Of a DNA stretch of 64,000 bases, positions 52,461-63,172 are shown in pieces. The stretch's first letter is position 1. Every line of letters starts with the position of its first letter. Under the pieces are notes generated by a model. The model was not told where the DNA came from. It did not search any database and was given only the letters and a program-made list of their open reading frames with translations. Position numbers and translations under genes: made by a program. Source of the stretch: Naumovozyma dairenensis CBS 421 (Eukaryota; Ascomycota; Saccharomycetes; Saccharomycetales; Saccharomycetaceae); the NCBI RefSeq assembly GCF_000227115.2, contig NC_016482.1, forward strand, positions 868,001 to 932,000, given 5' to 3'.

Positions 52461-54215
52461 ATGATCTGCAATAAAAAAAGAATTCTTCTCTATGCTTCTT
52501 TGCTACACATTGTCACATCACAAGAATTCATCATACCACCAGCTGGCAATGAAACTACAACTACTTCACTAGAATCAACATTACCTCCTTCTATCCCATC
52601 TCCTATAATCTCCTCCATTACTGAATTGTCGACTTCATCATCATCACCGTCTGTGCAGGTCGTTCCTCCTACATCGAGCGATACACCTCAAACTTCATTA
52701 TCATCCTCCTCGTCTTCATTATATGCACAGCTTTCTTCAACAACTCCATTACCGGCGTCTTCAAGTCTTGGTCCATTGCTCATAAGTAGTAGTACTATAC
52801 CAACAACCACTTTCTCTTCCTCGAGCAATATAGTTAGTAGCAGATCGACAAGTTCTATCATTATTGCATCTCCTTCTTTCACTTCAATTGCTTCTCCATC
52901 ATCTTCTACATCTTCAGATACATCGTCTTCATCTATCACAACAACATCAACATGGTATAGGTCAATAACAACTACTACTTCTACTTCAAGCTCATTACCT
53001 ATCATTTCATCTACTTCTAGTTTGATAATATCAAGCTCTACTAGCTCAGCAACCATTCAATCAACTTCTTCCTCATCAACAAGAAGAATATTCAGCTCAT
53101 CTTCATCTTCATTTTCATCTTCATCTTCATTACCATCAAGAACAACCTCATCCAGTAGGAGGTCATCATCCACATCAAGAACATCAAGAATAATATCTTC
53201 CTCCATATCATCAAGTACCTCGAGGATATCTTCTTCTTCGTCTTCTTCCTCCACCACCTCCTCCTCCTCATTTACCGTATCTTCAACAACGACATCAGCA
53301 TCAACATCATCATCACCAACATTATCCTTGGATTTAAGGAAAACAGTGACAAGTATAATTCATGGGAAAACAATCCTATCAAACTATTATACAACAATAA
53401 CATATACACCCACCGCAACAGCAAATTCTTCCAATAGTAAGAATTCACATTCTGGCCTCACAAAGAAAAATAGAAACATTGTCCTAGGTTGTGTTTTAGG
53501 TATAGGAATACCCCTCCTATTATTGATCGGATTAATTCTATATCATTTCTGTATCAAATCAAAATCAACTAATTTTATAGATTCAGATGGTAAAGTCATC
53601 ACCGCATACAAGACTAACAATCTACATAAACTTTGGAATCTACTCATCGGTAAGAAGAACAATAATGAAGAATATCATTCTAATTTACCATTGGGTTCTC
53701 GTAATAATGATGGTGGAGAAAATGGTTATAATTTTGATAATGATGACATATTAGTCCAAAGAAATATTAGAAATGATGATGGTTCCGATATGCCTTCCCA
53801 AATCAGTATAGATAATTCGAATATCATGCATACGTACGTTGATAATGATGATAATATCGATACCACAACTACGATGAACCATAAAAATATGGAACCATAC
53901 GATACGTTCGTGCATGGAGCTCCTGGGGCAGATACTACAACTTCGACAGATAATACTAATAGTACTTCAAGATCAGACAGTAGTCAATCTAATAAATTAA
54001 TGATACAAGAAGAAAAAATCTATAATAATAATGATGAGGATGAAGATGACAACCAAAATAGTTTCAATGATAATGAAGCCACTAATAATATTAATATTCA
54101 TAACAATAATAATGAGAACAATTCAGTTAATGACGATGATAATTATGATGATGACGATGACGAGGATGAGGATACCAGGCATAATAGGACCGGTTTTACA
54201 ATTACAAATTTATAA
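52461..54215 (+). CDS. MTL1: Mid2/Mtl1-type cell wall stress sensor
   Basis: Single-span plasma membrane sensor that signals cell wall, oxidative and glucose stress through Rom2-Rho1-Pkc1. The 584-aa protein has a signal peptide (about 1-20, ILLYASLLHIVTSQ), an ectodomain of about 270 residues made almost wholly of Ser/Thr with N-glycosylation sites, a membrane span (about 336-358, VLGCVLGIGIPLLLLIGLIL) and a cytoplasmic domain. That domain opens with the family block FIDSDGKVITAYKTN, a WNLLIGKK segment and a very acidic Asn/Asp-rich tail. Called MTL1 rather than MID2 because it lies beside THG1 and DPC29 as YGR023W does. Confidence 0.92.
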   Translation: MICNKKRILLYASLLHIVTSQEFIIPPAGNETTTTSLESTLPPSIPSPIISSITELSTSSSSPSVQVVPPTSSDTPQTSLSSSSSSLYAQLSSTTPLPASSSLGPLLISSSTIPTTTFSSSSNIVSSRSTSSIIIASPSFTSIASPSSSTSSDTSSSSITTTSTWYRSITTTTSTSSSLPIISSTSSLIISSSTSSATIQSTSSSSTRRIFSSSSSSFSSSSSLPSRTTSSSRRSSSTSRTSRIISSSISSSTSRISSSSSSSSTTSSSSFTVSSTTTSASTSSSPTLSLDLRKTVTSIIHGKTILSNYYTTITYTPTATANSSNSKNSHSGLTKKNRNIVLGCVLGIGIPLLLLIGLILYHFCIKSKSTNFIDSDGKVITAYKTNNLHKLWNLLIGKKNNNEEYHSNLPLGSRNNDGGENGYNFDNDDILVQRNIRNDDGSDMPSQISIDNSNIMHTYVDNDDNIDTTTTMNHKNMEPYDTFVHGAPGADTTTSTDNTNSTSRSDSSQSNKLMIQEEKIYNNNDEDEDDNQNSFNDNEATNNINIHNNNNENNSVNDDDNYDDDDDEDEDTRHNRTGFTITNL

Positions 54216-55126
54216 ACATTATAAAAGAAAAGTCGATAAGCCCAAACAAAGATAATAGGTCTTTTATTTATAATTTTATAAATATAATTAATCATTAAAC
54301 AGCATATAATTCTTTACTTTACATGAAATTATGAAATAATTGAACATCCCCTCTAATCATTTGGGTAGAGTACTAGCTAGAATCTTCCCATATCACACCA
54401 ATTTCATTAACCTCTAGTAACGTCATTAACATTACGAAAACCAGTGATATCAGTGACATCGTTTAACACTATTAACGAAAAACTTGATAATATTTTCTCT
54501 TTTTTTCGTCATTACTTATTTTGAGTTCTTTGAAATAATGTTATCACTACTTGATATATTATTTTAGGCTGGTGGAGTATCATTTGGCTAGTATACAACA
54601 AAAAATTTGGTATTGTGAAATTACCACTTTAGGTCAAACTCGACTAACCCGCTATCAGATATTAATAACCGGATTTCAACTACCATTGCATCTCGGTATA
54701 CGAGTGTCGCACTCTATAAAGGATGACAGACTTGAATAGGAAACATGAACTAACTTGAAACATGATGTACACCCAATTACAATATACGAAATTATCCATT
54801 GAGGAAATAACTTATGAAGTAGAATGAAACAAACTGATCGATAGAATTGTATACTAGAATCCTCGATAATGAACACGTTTTAGAAACGTATAAATATCGA
54901 GTAAGATGATCTTAATAAGATCCCAATACCACGTCCTTAATAATTATATATGTTTATAATTATATACTAAATAGGATAGAAGAATAACGATAATTGAATA
55001 AATCAGATACTCGCATACTTAACAAGTCACTTCCACTGCAAGTCATTATATTAAGTATTTAACTTTAGTGTATCGCCACTGAAACCGCACTGTTAAAAGC
55101 CTCAATACAAAAAAAACACAAAAAGA
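54216..55126. other. intergenic MTL1 to tRNA-Asp
   Basis: 911 bp, AT-rich. No coding frame with protein character. A TATAATTATATA-type inverted repeat is near 54940-54968. No LTR ends recognised. Confidence 0.5.
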
Positions 55127-55198
55127 TCCGTGATAGTTTAATGGTCAGAATGGGCGCTTGTCGCGTGCCAGATCGGGGTTCAATTCCCCGTCGCGGAG
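55127..55198 (+). tRNA. tRNA-Asp(GTC)
   Basis: 72 bp, TCCGTGATAGTTTAATGG to CCCCGTCGCGGAG, essentially identical to yeast tRNA-Asp. Anticodon GTC at 55160-55162, no intron. B box GGTTCAATTCC present, and a T7 terminator follows within a few bases. Confidence 0.98.
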
Positions 55199-55518
55199 AT
55201 TATTTTTTTGACTATCCTTATTAGTGTTTCATCATAAATTATTTTTATGTACGTACAAATTTTATCATTAAAGCAAGTTGTTTATGCAATTTCTGGGATA
55301 TTTATTGACAATCAAGATTTCATTAGGTCGAATACTGTTATAAGATATTTTGTGTCTTTACAACATTTTACTATTGATGGGAAATGAAGCTGTGTCGATT
55401 CCAAAGGGAATAATTATGGCAACTAACGGTACATCTTTCCTCAATTAAAATAAGTTTACGTTTTACCCATTGGATTGATACATTGAACTGTGTCCTACCA
55501 TAGCTTCTACTGGATTTT
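55199..55518. other. intergenic tRNA-Asp to unrecognised gene
   Basis: 320 bp. Includes GTACGTAC near 55249. Nothing else seen. Confidence 0.5.
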
Positions 55519-56718
55519 ATGACTACCATACCTGTTTACAAGTGCTCACTTGCCGAAGTGATCCACGCATATACTACTACTCCGAAATATCTCATTGTTG
55601 CCCAATCTACACTAAACAATCCATTTGAAGTGCATCTACATTATTCAACTCATGCAGATTCAGGAATAGTAGTACCGAACAAGACTTTCAAATATCCAAT
55701 ACATATTTCCAGAAGGATAACGCCTGGTATCAATTATACGACTACTGTGAAACGCTTAGAAATTACAGAAACACCGATATTGGAAAAATCGAAAAAGGCT
55801 TTGAAAACAATAGTATATAACTTAATAATTGTATGCATCGATGGAATAAGAATTACGACATTAGAAAATTTAGTGGAACCTGAATATTCTCAATTAAATG
55901 AATGGGTACTGCCAAATAAAAATGACTCAATTAGTTCATTTTATTGCCAAAGTAGGAAAAATGGTACTATTGAAATAGTGCTTGGAACAACGTTTTGTAG
56001 CATCGTTCATTTATTATTCTATATCGAAACAGGAACATTTCGAAATCTAGACTTACAAAAAGGTACAGCATTGTATACTATTGATGAATTAATCTCTGAC
56101 TCTGTCGTTAGCATTTGTGGACTAAGAAGTCCATCAAAAGGTTCAAATTTTCCTTGTACAAACGAAAATGAGCTGATAACGAGGAATTCATTTACAGATG
56201 CCTTGAGTGTGGCGACTGTAGATGGGAAGGTCCACATTGTTTCGAAAAATAAATCTGAAGTCCATGATTTCCTAGAATCCATTCTTCCTGATGAAAATAA
56301 AGAACATAACGTAACTGCAGCAGATTCCGTTATTGCGAAGGAATTTATGAATTCATCTTTAATATTTGTTGTTGCCAACATTACTAACGTTGGATGCATA
56401 ATATTTGAAAAGTCCAAAAGGCGATGGGAACAATTAGAAATATTGGAGCGAGATCATAATGCAATTGAAGACACACCATTATTAGATCATATACTGAGCT
56501 TAAATGTTGATATGAATGAATTTATCATATATTCTGGAAGCGTGAATGGCAAATTATATCAATGGACCTATAATTATAAAGATTATCAACTAATAAGTTC
56601 TTCTGTCTTCGAAGAAAATATCTATAATGTAGTACATTCTATATCAATGGAAGGAAATGCGCGGAAATTGTTTTTCATTCATAATGATGATACTTGTATC
56701 AACTACATACAATTATAA
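55519..56718 (+). CDS. unrecognised protein, 399 aa, possible beta-propeller
   Basis: I do not recognise this gene. It is a clean 399-codon frame starting MTTIPVYKCSLAEVIHAY, with no signal peptide or membrane span. The sequence alternates short hydrophobic beta-like strands with polar turns, for example NGTIEIVLGTTFCSIVHLL (about 156), DALSVATVDGKVHIVSK (about 229) and EFIIYSGSVNGKLYQWTYNY (about 337). The last resembles a WD-type repeat blade ending in W, so a divergent WD40-like propeller is a fair guess but not proven. In S. cerevisiae MTL1 and THG1 are neighbours with no gene between them, so this gene has been lost there or gained here. Confidence 0.7.
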   Translation: MTTIPVYKCSLAEVIHAYTTTPKYLIVAQSTLNNPFEVHLHYSTHADSGIVVPNKTFKYPIHISRRITPGINYTTTVKRLEITETPILEKSKKALKTIVYNLIIVCIDGIRITTLENLVEPEYSQLNEWVLPNKNDSISSFYCQSRKNGTIEIVLGTTFCSIVHLLFYIETGTFRNLDLQKGTALYTIDELISDSVVSICGLRSPSKGSNFPCTNENELITRNSFTDALSVATVDGKVHIVSKNKSEVHDFLESILPDENKEHNVTAADSVIAKEFMNSSLIFVVANITNVGCIIFEKSKRRWEQLEILERDHNAIEDTPLLDHILSLNVDMNEFIIYSGSVNGKLYQWTYNYKDYQLISSSVFEENIYNVVHSISMEGNARKLFFIHNDDTCINYIQL

Positions 56719-56752
56719 TAATACAAAACCAAGAATACATTTTCGGCCCTTA

Positions 56753-57466
56753 TTAAAAACCTACAAATAAGTCATCAATCATTTTAATGACATCAATATG
56801 CAAGATTTCACCCTTTCGAGTAATCAAAGAACCCTTTTTATACATCTCTGGTTCATTATTATAGTTTATTCCACAATCTTTGAATAATATCTCTTGCTTA
56901 CCACTACTATAAGTTCCACTGAGTCTATTCTCAGCCTCCCTAGGGTTCATTCCACAAACTTGAATCAATTTCCAGAAAGCTGTATTATATAGATTATTTA
57001 TATGTGTGTCAACAAACCTCCAACTCAAATAGTCTTTAATCGCTTTCAAATTTGGATATTGAACACACCTTGAATCGAAAAATGGTAGATGTTTAGGATG
57101 TAATTCAACTCCAACAAAGAATTTGGGCCAAAGTGTGACATAATTTGATGTAAATAATGAAACGAATAAGCTCGATATCTTATCACGTCTTCTATTAAAT
57201 AGAGAAGTATCTGACTTGAGTATAAAGGAATATTCGTCACTTTCTCCATAAGCTAATATGACATCGTTTCGATATTGTAACACAACATTCTTTGCAGCGG
57301 CGTTCATTAATTTTAAAGCTCTATCATCGTTTGGCTTGGCAAATTCGTAATATTTGGAAAATTCATGGAATTTCTTACCGTCGATTCGTACTACTATATA
57401 ACATTGCGGAAGTAAAACGTCATGACTCTCGAATTCACGGACATATTCAAACCTCGATTTAGCCAT
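56753..57466 (-). CDS. THG1: tRNA-His guanylyltransferase Thg1
   Basis: Adds the essential G(-1) to the 5' end of tRNA-His by 3'-5' polymerisation. The 237-aa length equals that of S. cerevisiae. Metal-binding residues are in VVRIDGKKFHEFS (Asp about 29) and AYGESDEYSFIL (Asp-Glu about 76-77). Other family blocks are NDDRALKLMNAA, FDSRCVQYPNLKAIKDYLSWR, HINNLYNTAFWKL and ILFKDCGINYNNEPEMYKKGS. Intact. Its 3' end faces the unrecognised gene with only 34 bp between stop codons. Corresponds to YGR024C. Confidence 0.98.
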   Translation of the reverse strand: MAKSRFEYVREFESHDVLLPQCYIVVRIDGKKFHEFSKYYEFAKPNDDRALKLMNAAAKNVVLQYRNDVILAYGESDEYSFILKSDTSLFNRRRDKISSLFVSLFTSNYVTLWPKFFVGVELHPKHLPFFDSRCVQYPNLKAIKDYLSWRFVDTHINNLYNTAFWKLIQVCGMNPREAENRLSGTYSSGKQEILFKDCGINYNNEPEMYKKGSLITRKGEILHIDVIKMIDDLFVGF

Positions 57467-57792
57467 AACGTTACGTAGATATAACGGTCGTGATACTACG
57501 ATAAAATTAACAGATTTCTAGTTCATACAAAGATGCAAACGCATTAAATCTTGAAAATGAATTTTATAAGATTTCTTGATTTTTCATTGTTCCGCTCGCA
57601 TATAAATATTTCGAAAAGAACAAAGCGAGATTTCAAAATAAGAGAACATTCTTATATAGACAATCCTTAATTGTAAGACGAAGACTTTTATATATTTAGA
57701 GTTTAGCTACTCTGGTTTTTAGTTCGACATATCTCTAAATTTCAAAAATCATAAGGTATTAATAATTACAGTCTCAAAGAAAAATCAATATT
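57467..57792. other. divergent promoter THG1/YGR026W-like
   Basis: 326 bp; a TTACGTAG lies just upstream of THG1. No other element assigned. Confidence 0.5.
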
Positions 57793-58623
57793 ATGGCTGG
57801 AACAATAAAAATTATAAGGAAAAAAGATCCGAAAAAGGCAGACCCCTTGGCCAGACAAAAATTAATCTGGACTGTTGGTCATACAATGACCTTAGTATTC
57901 GGTGCTCTTTTCACATTGACATATTTCTTCCACGTTCTGTTATTCTTTAAATATCGTTCATGGAAATGGCTCTTCTTAAGAGTAAAGAAGAATTACAGTA
58001 TAATTAAGGGGACAAGATGGTATCATACCATATTAAGATGGTCACCTCAATTACTGTATAGATTATCCTTAATAGGAGTCTTTACATCTGGTTCTGTTAC
58101 CATGTTTCAAAATTGGAATGGATTGAATCCAACTTGGTACGATCTTTTATCATCATCTAACTTTCAAGCGATGTTGATGGCTTTATTATGGTTCCTAGGT
58201 GGTGGTAAATCCTTTTATAAATTGCTTCCATTTATGATCTTAAGTTACATGCACTTACTGGATAAGGATAATGAATTCAATACTGAGTCTAAGAAAAAGG
58301 AGGACCAATTGACAATGGCTAATGTTCACCTTTTACATCTAGTTTCATACTCTGAAATCTTTATTGTAATTGCTCTTGTTTTAGATACTTTGTTGATGAA
58401 GAATGGATCTTCCGGTATTATGTTGGTCATCTATTTAGGTATATATTGGTTGAGGCTCAATTTTTCACCTTATGCACAAATAACTTTATTAAGAATTTTG
58501 AGTAAATTCGATAAGAAGATACCTCCAAAACATAAGAACAATTGGGATACAATTAAAAGATTTATCTACGCTAAAATGAAAGCACATGAAAGGAGATTAC
58601 AAGAGGTTGGCCGTACTGCTTAA
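57793..58623 (+). CDS. integral membrane protein, YGR026W-like
   Basis: Matches the position and size of the uncharacterised S. cerevisiae YGR026W (278 aa; here 276). The basic N-terminus MAGTIKIIRKKDPKKADP is followed by about five or six hydrophobic segments: about 27-55, 90-106, 125-138, 147-157, 182-200 and 206-222. The C-terminus is basic and cytosolic in character (FDKKIPPKHKNNWDTIKRF, then an EVGRTA end). The general layout recalls the Pom33/TMEM33 family of ER and nuclear-envelope membrane proteins, but I cannot confirm that from the sequence alone. Between THG1 and RPS25, as in S. cerevisiae. Confidence 0.85.
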   Translation: MAGTIKIIRKKDPKKADPLARQKLIWTVGHTMTLVFGALFTLTYFFHVLLFFKYRSWKWLFLRVKKNYSIIKGTRWYHTILRWSPQLLYRLSLIGVFTSGSVTMFQNWNGLNPTWYDLLSSSNFQAMLMALLWFLGGGKSFYKLLPFMILSYMHLLDKDNEFNTESKKKEDQLTMANVHLLHLVSYSEIFIVIALVLDTLLMKNGSSGIMLVIYLGIYWLRLNFSPYAQITLLRILSKFDKKIPPKHKNNWDTIKRFIYAKMKAHERRLQEVGRTA

Positions 58624-59113
58624 TAGATTTTAAGCGTAGGAAAATTCTATTTGACCCTAAGACGCTACTATAATTTTTCTTTTTCCAGATATATAATATA
58701 TGTATCACTTTTCGTGGAGGCAGCATTCCTGTTTCCAAAAACATTATGTCAAATATAACCTATGTGAGAACAAGTTTCAATTTAGCTGTCCTGGTAACTA
58801 CTTGAAAGGATATACAAGCAAGTAAATATTGAAGCTAGTTTTAATATATACCGTTACAACTTCATATGACCTATACTTCAATATAATATTTATATGAACC
58901 ATATTATAAATTTCAATCCGCCAGAAGCTACCAATCATAAAGTTACATATAATTTACACAACGTAAATATAGAAACAAACATTAATGTTTAATTATAGCA
59001 AATATGAATCACTTATCATATATAAAACATATTAAGAGGATATGAAGTCTTTTTTATTTGAACGTTTAGAAATTAGAATAATAATAATACATTTTTATTA
59101 GAAATCTCTAAAT
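58624..59113. other. convergent intergenic YGR026W-like/RPS25
   Basis: 490 bp, AT-rich, no further gene seen. Confidence 0.5.
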
Positions 59114-59440
59114 TTATTCGGAAGCGACAGCTCTGGTGTAGATAGCTTGCTTAGAGTGCTTAGAAACTGGCTTAATAATTCCTTGCTTTTCTAAATCTCT
59201 CAAAGCAACTCTAGCCATAGAACCACCAATCTTTAATCTATCAACTAAGACAGAAACGGAGACGTATCTGTAAGTTGGGACTTCTTTCATGATTCTGTCC
59301 AACTTTTCTTGGTCTAAGATGACAGCGTGTTGAGCCTTGTCCTTGTGGTTGTTCTTGGACCACTTCTTTTTGGACTTCTTACCACCGGCCATAGCGGCAG
59401 CAGCTTTGGCAGCTTTAGATAATTGTTGCTTTGGAGGCAT
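59114..59440 (-). CDS. RPS25: 40S ribosomal protein S25 (eS25)
   Basis: Small-subunit head protein, needed for initiation on some IRES elements. The 108-aa protein equals the S. cerevisiae length: basic Ala/Lys-rich N-terminus [40 protein letters not shown], winged-helix core [19 protein letters not shown] and tail [12 protein letters not shown]. No intron. Corresponds to YGR027C; the promoter is shared with MSP1. Confidence 0.98.
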   Translation of the reverse strand: MPPKQQLSKAAKAAAAMAGGKKSKKKWSKNNHKDKAQHAVILDQEKLDRIMKEVPTYRYVSVSVLVDRLKIGGSMARVALRDLEKQGIIKPVSKHSKQAIYTRAVASE

Positions 59441-60650
59441 ATTTTATGATTGTTCTGTAATCAATGAAGGAAAAACGAAGTTCGATATAGTTTGTTAGTA
59501 AATATTGTCATTAGCTATCATAAAAACAGTAACATTGGAATGCAATCACAGAGTTCTAACTCATATATCTTTATCTTGTCCTAAAGGTCTAATATTATAA
59601 TAGTTTACCTTTACCAGGTACACATCTCCTCATAGTAAATATCCTTGTTCTCTGCGTTCACATGTCAATACAACCATAGAATTTTCCTGGCCTTGTATAA
59701 ATCACATGTTAAGTATCGGTTTCAGAATCTTCAATTATACCACAGTTCATTCTTGATTTTAATTCATGCTTCTCTGACTACCAATAGAATCTTGCATTCC
59801 ATGTTTTTTAATAGGCATAATATCACATACGCTTTGGCTTGGTTGACTAAGAATGTGAAACAACAAAACTTCTAAGATATTACTAGTTATATCTGTTAAA
59901 CCATACATACTTTAGACCAGACTTGTAAGTACATTAGCCTAAGACGTTCTGTGGTATAGAGGAAAAGATGAGCTTAGAAGGAAGTTAGACGGGGACTTGG
60001 AGGAGACACATGCTACTAGAAGGAAGTTTGAAATGTATTAGAAGGGGGAGCTAGAAGGGAAACAGGTTTCCCCGGGCGCGAAATGGCCTCTCGTGCAAGA
60101 TTCTTTGATTAATAATTCTTAAAAAATATTAGAAACTTACAAATATGTACGGATGCAAGTAGAAACATATAATGTACAGATGTTGACTGTCCCCCAAGTC
60201 GGTTACTTTTAAGGCAACCTACGTATGTTATATCAGAGACCTTATCGTTCTGTTAACGAAGCAAGCTGAAATAGTTAAAATAGAGTTACTAGTAGGATAT
60301 CAAAAAGATTATTATTAACACAATTATATATTCATCCAAAAAATATATAGTTGCATATCCTTTATTTTGGTATTATTTAGGAAAGTGATCTGTTGGTGTC
60401 TTACTATAAGGAAATTTGCAATCAGCGAATAACGGACAAAATAAAACGTGACGAAAAGCACTGGCTTATACATAGAAACCAGTCTGCATAAATAAGGTTA
60501 CAGATTCTACACCTTAGCCTACGTAGGAAAAAACCTTCATCAATAAGTCTATTACCAGCTCCGCTTCTAAGAAACGAATACATCAATCAGTTTAATCTTA
60601 ACAAGGAAAGACTTCTAATCTGTTGGGGAACCCAAAATACGGAAAACACG
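59441..60650. other. divergent promoter RPS25/MSP1
   Basis: 1.2 kb. Contains four TAGAAGG units (59975-60058), a Rap1-like site (60145-60156) and a CCTACGTAGG palindrome (about 60521). The 76-codon frame at 59645 is not believable. Confidence 0.6.
60145..60156 (-). promoter_or_regulatory. Rap1-like site for RPS25
   Basis: Complement reads GCATCCGTACAT, one mismatch from the ribosomal-protein Rap1 consensus ACATCCGTACAT. It lies about 705 bp from the RPS25 ATG, further than usual. Confidence 0.55.
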
Positions 60651-61715
60651 ATGCCAAATAAAATTGATCTAAAAACCATAACTGACTGGTCTGTTTTGAT
60701 AGGAACAGGGATATCAATCTATTATCTTTGCAGTAGACTTTTGAATGATGCCGAAATTGGCCCGCTAGGAAGATCTAAAGAGTCAAGACAAAGACAAGAA
60801 ACTCAATGGAAACGACTATGTGAAAAATCGCCCGATTTTGCTAATTTAGAATTGAATGCTTATGAACAGAGCATACTTGCATCCGTAATCACCCCAGAAG
60901 AAATTAATATAACGTTTGAAGATATTGGAGGTTTAGATCATATAGTGTCTGAGCTAAATGAAAGTGTGATCTATCCTTTAACGATGCCTGAACTATATAC
61001 AAATGGCTCCTTATTGCAGGCTCCCAGTGGTGTATTATTATACGGCCCACCTGGTTGCGGTAAGACAATGTTAGCTAAAAGTTTGGCACTAGAAAGTGGT
61101 GCTAACTTCATTTCTGTCAGAATGTCTACATTAATGGATAAGTATTACGGAGAATCAAACAAGATGGTAGATGCGTTATTTTCCCTTGCTAATAAAATCG
61201 AACCATGTATAATATTCATTGATGAAATTGATTCAGTATTAAGAGAGCGTACATCTTTTGATCACGAAGTAACGGCAAATTTGAAAGCAGAATTTATGAC
61301 TCTATGGGATGGGTTGATAAGTAGTCGCAGGATAATGGTTGTTGGTGCTACAAACCGTATTAATGATATTGATGACGCATTCTTAAGGAGGTTACCAAAG
61401 AGGTTTTACATATCGTTACCCAATGCCGAACAAAGATCACACATTTTACAAGTTTTACTTAAGGGAACTGAACTGGATGATGAATTTGATTTGGAAGCAG
61501 TCGTTGCACGAACTGACGGAATGTCTGGTTCCGACTTAAAAGAACTTTGTAGGGAAGCTGCCCTTAAAGCTGCTAAGGAATATATCAAGAAAAAACGAAT
61601 GCAGGCCAAGGAAGGGGAAACAAATCCAGACGCGACGCTTCTAAAAGTAAGACCACTACGGACATCTGATTTTACAGGAGTCAATGAAGAACCTAACAAC
61701 TTGGGATTGGATTAG
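60651..61715 (+). CDS. MSP1: mitochondrial outer membrane AAA ATPase Msp1
   Basis: Extracts mislocalised tail-anchored proteins and stalled precursors from the mitochondrial outer membrane. The 354-aa protein (362 in S. cerevisiae) has an N-terminal membrane anchor (about 13-28, [16 protein letters not shown]), a linker, and one AAA domain. Motifs: [19 protein letters not shown] (about 90), Walker A GPPGCGKT (131-138), pore loop MDKYYGES (about 163), Walker B IIFIDEID (about 187), sensor 1 [10 protein letters not shown], second region of homology LRRLPKRF and sensor 2 [16 protein letters not shown]. Complete. Corresponds to YGR028W, next to ERV1. Confidence 0.98.
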   Translation: MPNKIDLKTITDWSVLIGTGISIYYLCSRLLNDAEIGPLGRSKESRQRQETQWKRLCEKSPDFANLELNAYEQSILASVITPEEINITFEDIGGLDHIVSELNESVIYPLTMPELYTNGSLLQAPSGVLLYGPPGCGKTMLAKSLALESGANFISVRMSTLMDKYYGESNKMVDALFSLANKIEPCIIFIDEIDSVLRERTSFDHEVTANLKAEFMTLWDGLISSRRIMVVGATNRINDIDDAFLRRLPKRFYISLPNAEQRSHILQVLLKGTELDDEFDLEAVVARTDGMSGSDLKELCREAALKAAKEYIKKKRMQAKEGETNPDATLLKVRPLRTSDFTGVNEEPNNLGLD

Positions 61716-62508
61716 CAGCGTACGTAAATAATAAAGTGGACTGGCCTCGGCTCAAATTCAAGGTCAATAGTCTTAAAATCCGAAAGTAGTTTAGATCGAA
61801 CATGCAAAGAGCGACAACCGCTTCATGGATAGAATACTATAATGCTCTCAGAGCGGCTACGTACTTTCATGAGTTTATATACATATTCCATTTTCTGTTG
61901 TCTATTCTTCATTATAAAAATTAGTTCCGCTATAATATACCATAGACTATCTAGACTATATATACACTGGGTTTAAACAGCAGTATTGGGGACTTCTTCG
62001 TAGTGGTTTGAAACCACAGACAACATAGAGACTACATCCAACAAAAGAAGCGAACTAACCGTACTTCTTTTCTTTCATTGAATGTTTGATTGTTTCATTT
62101 CTTCATTGGTTCATCAACTGTCCAGAATAATGTAATAAAAAATACTCTAACAGTCTGTTTGAGCCTTTATCTACTTATATACAAGCCAAATGATCTATAA
62201 CTTTTGCAATACAAACTTCCATTCGTTGTAAGTAAAGTCTTCATTGATGGACATACGTACAAAGACACTCCGTTGCGCAATGAAAAATAGCCGCCCAGAT
62301 GCCAGAAGTTGCGAAATGTAGCAGGGGAAAAAGAAAGAACATATAAATTTACCAAGGTAGACTAGTGGTCGAGAAACAAAATTTAATCCAAAAGAGTTTG
62401 CTCTAGAGAAGGTTACATCACCTTAGAAAACGTTCGTGTTGGTAAATATTCGATATAATATCAATACTTTAAAGATACAGACCCATTCTGTTGAATATCA
62501 CTCGAGAA
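61716..62508. other. intergenic MSP1-ERV1
   Basis: 793 bp; TACGTA at about 61724, 61858 and 62258. No gene or RNA recognised. Confidence 0.5.
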
Positions 62509-63172
62509 ATGGAAAAGATCCCTGATGGGCAACACGAAAACATAGCAGAGCCTGCAATTAAGGAAAACGTGAAATTGTATGTTTTTCAATAATATAATCT
62601 TACTCTCAAATGCTTTCCTAAAACATGCATACTAACAGTACTATAGCTGCTTACCATGTATTGCTTTCAAAACGTTCCGCCAAGTTGGAATCACAATCTC
62701 TGAAAGTGTTAAAACTTTTATGCAAGATCATGAAAAAGTAGATCCCAAATCACCACCACCATCTATATCACTACCAATAAATGCTACTGTACAGACAAGA
62801 CAACCTATTGAAACAGACTTAATACCTGGTTCTAGAACTTATACAAGAGAAGATCCTCCCGACGTACAAAACTTGGGAGCTTCATCATGGACATTTTTGC
62901 ATGCAATGACCGCCAAATATCCTGGTAATCCATCGGACACTCAAAAAATGGAAATGGAAAGATTCTTGACCCTGTTCTCCCATGTTTATCCTTGTAATTG
63001 GTGTGCGAAAGATTTTGAAAAATTCATACAAGATAATTCTCCCAAAGTTGAATCTCGAGAAGAATTAGGGAGATGGATGTGCGAGGCACATAACCACGTC
63101 AATGGTAAATTAAATAAACCTAAGTTTAATTGTGATTTTTGGGAAAAAAGATGGAAAGATGGATGGGATTAA
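62509..63172 (+). CDS. ERV1: sulfhydryl oxidase Erv1, spliced
   Basis: FAD-linked oxidase of the mitochondrial intermembrane space that reoxidises Mia40 and passes electrons to cytochrome c. Exon 1 is 62509-62576 and exon 2 is 62647-63172, giving 197 aa (189 in S. cerevisiae). The shuttle disulfide is C24-L-P-C27, spanning the splice junction region (NVKFCLPC). The ERV core starts DPPDVQNLGASSWTFLHAM, with the active-site CNWC at 139-142, the FAD-binding WMCEAHNHVN and the closing FNCDFWEKRWKDGWD. In the unspliced frame the first Met would be at 62720 and the shuttle cysteines would be lost, which supports the intron. Corresponds to YGR029W, also spliced in S. cerevisiae. Confidence 0.95.
62577..62646 (+). 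other. ERV1 intron
   Basis: 70 nt: donor GTATGT, branch TACTAAC (62630-62636), acceptor TATAG ending at 62646, only about 11 nt from the branch A. Splitting the Phe codon TT|C keeps the frame. Confidence 0.92.

Noticed and set aside
52688..53257. minus-strand acidic ORFs within MTL1
   Set aside because: Antisense shadows of the Ser/Thr-rich repeat coding; composition follows directly from the sense codons.
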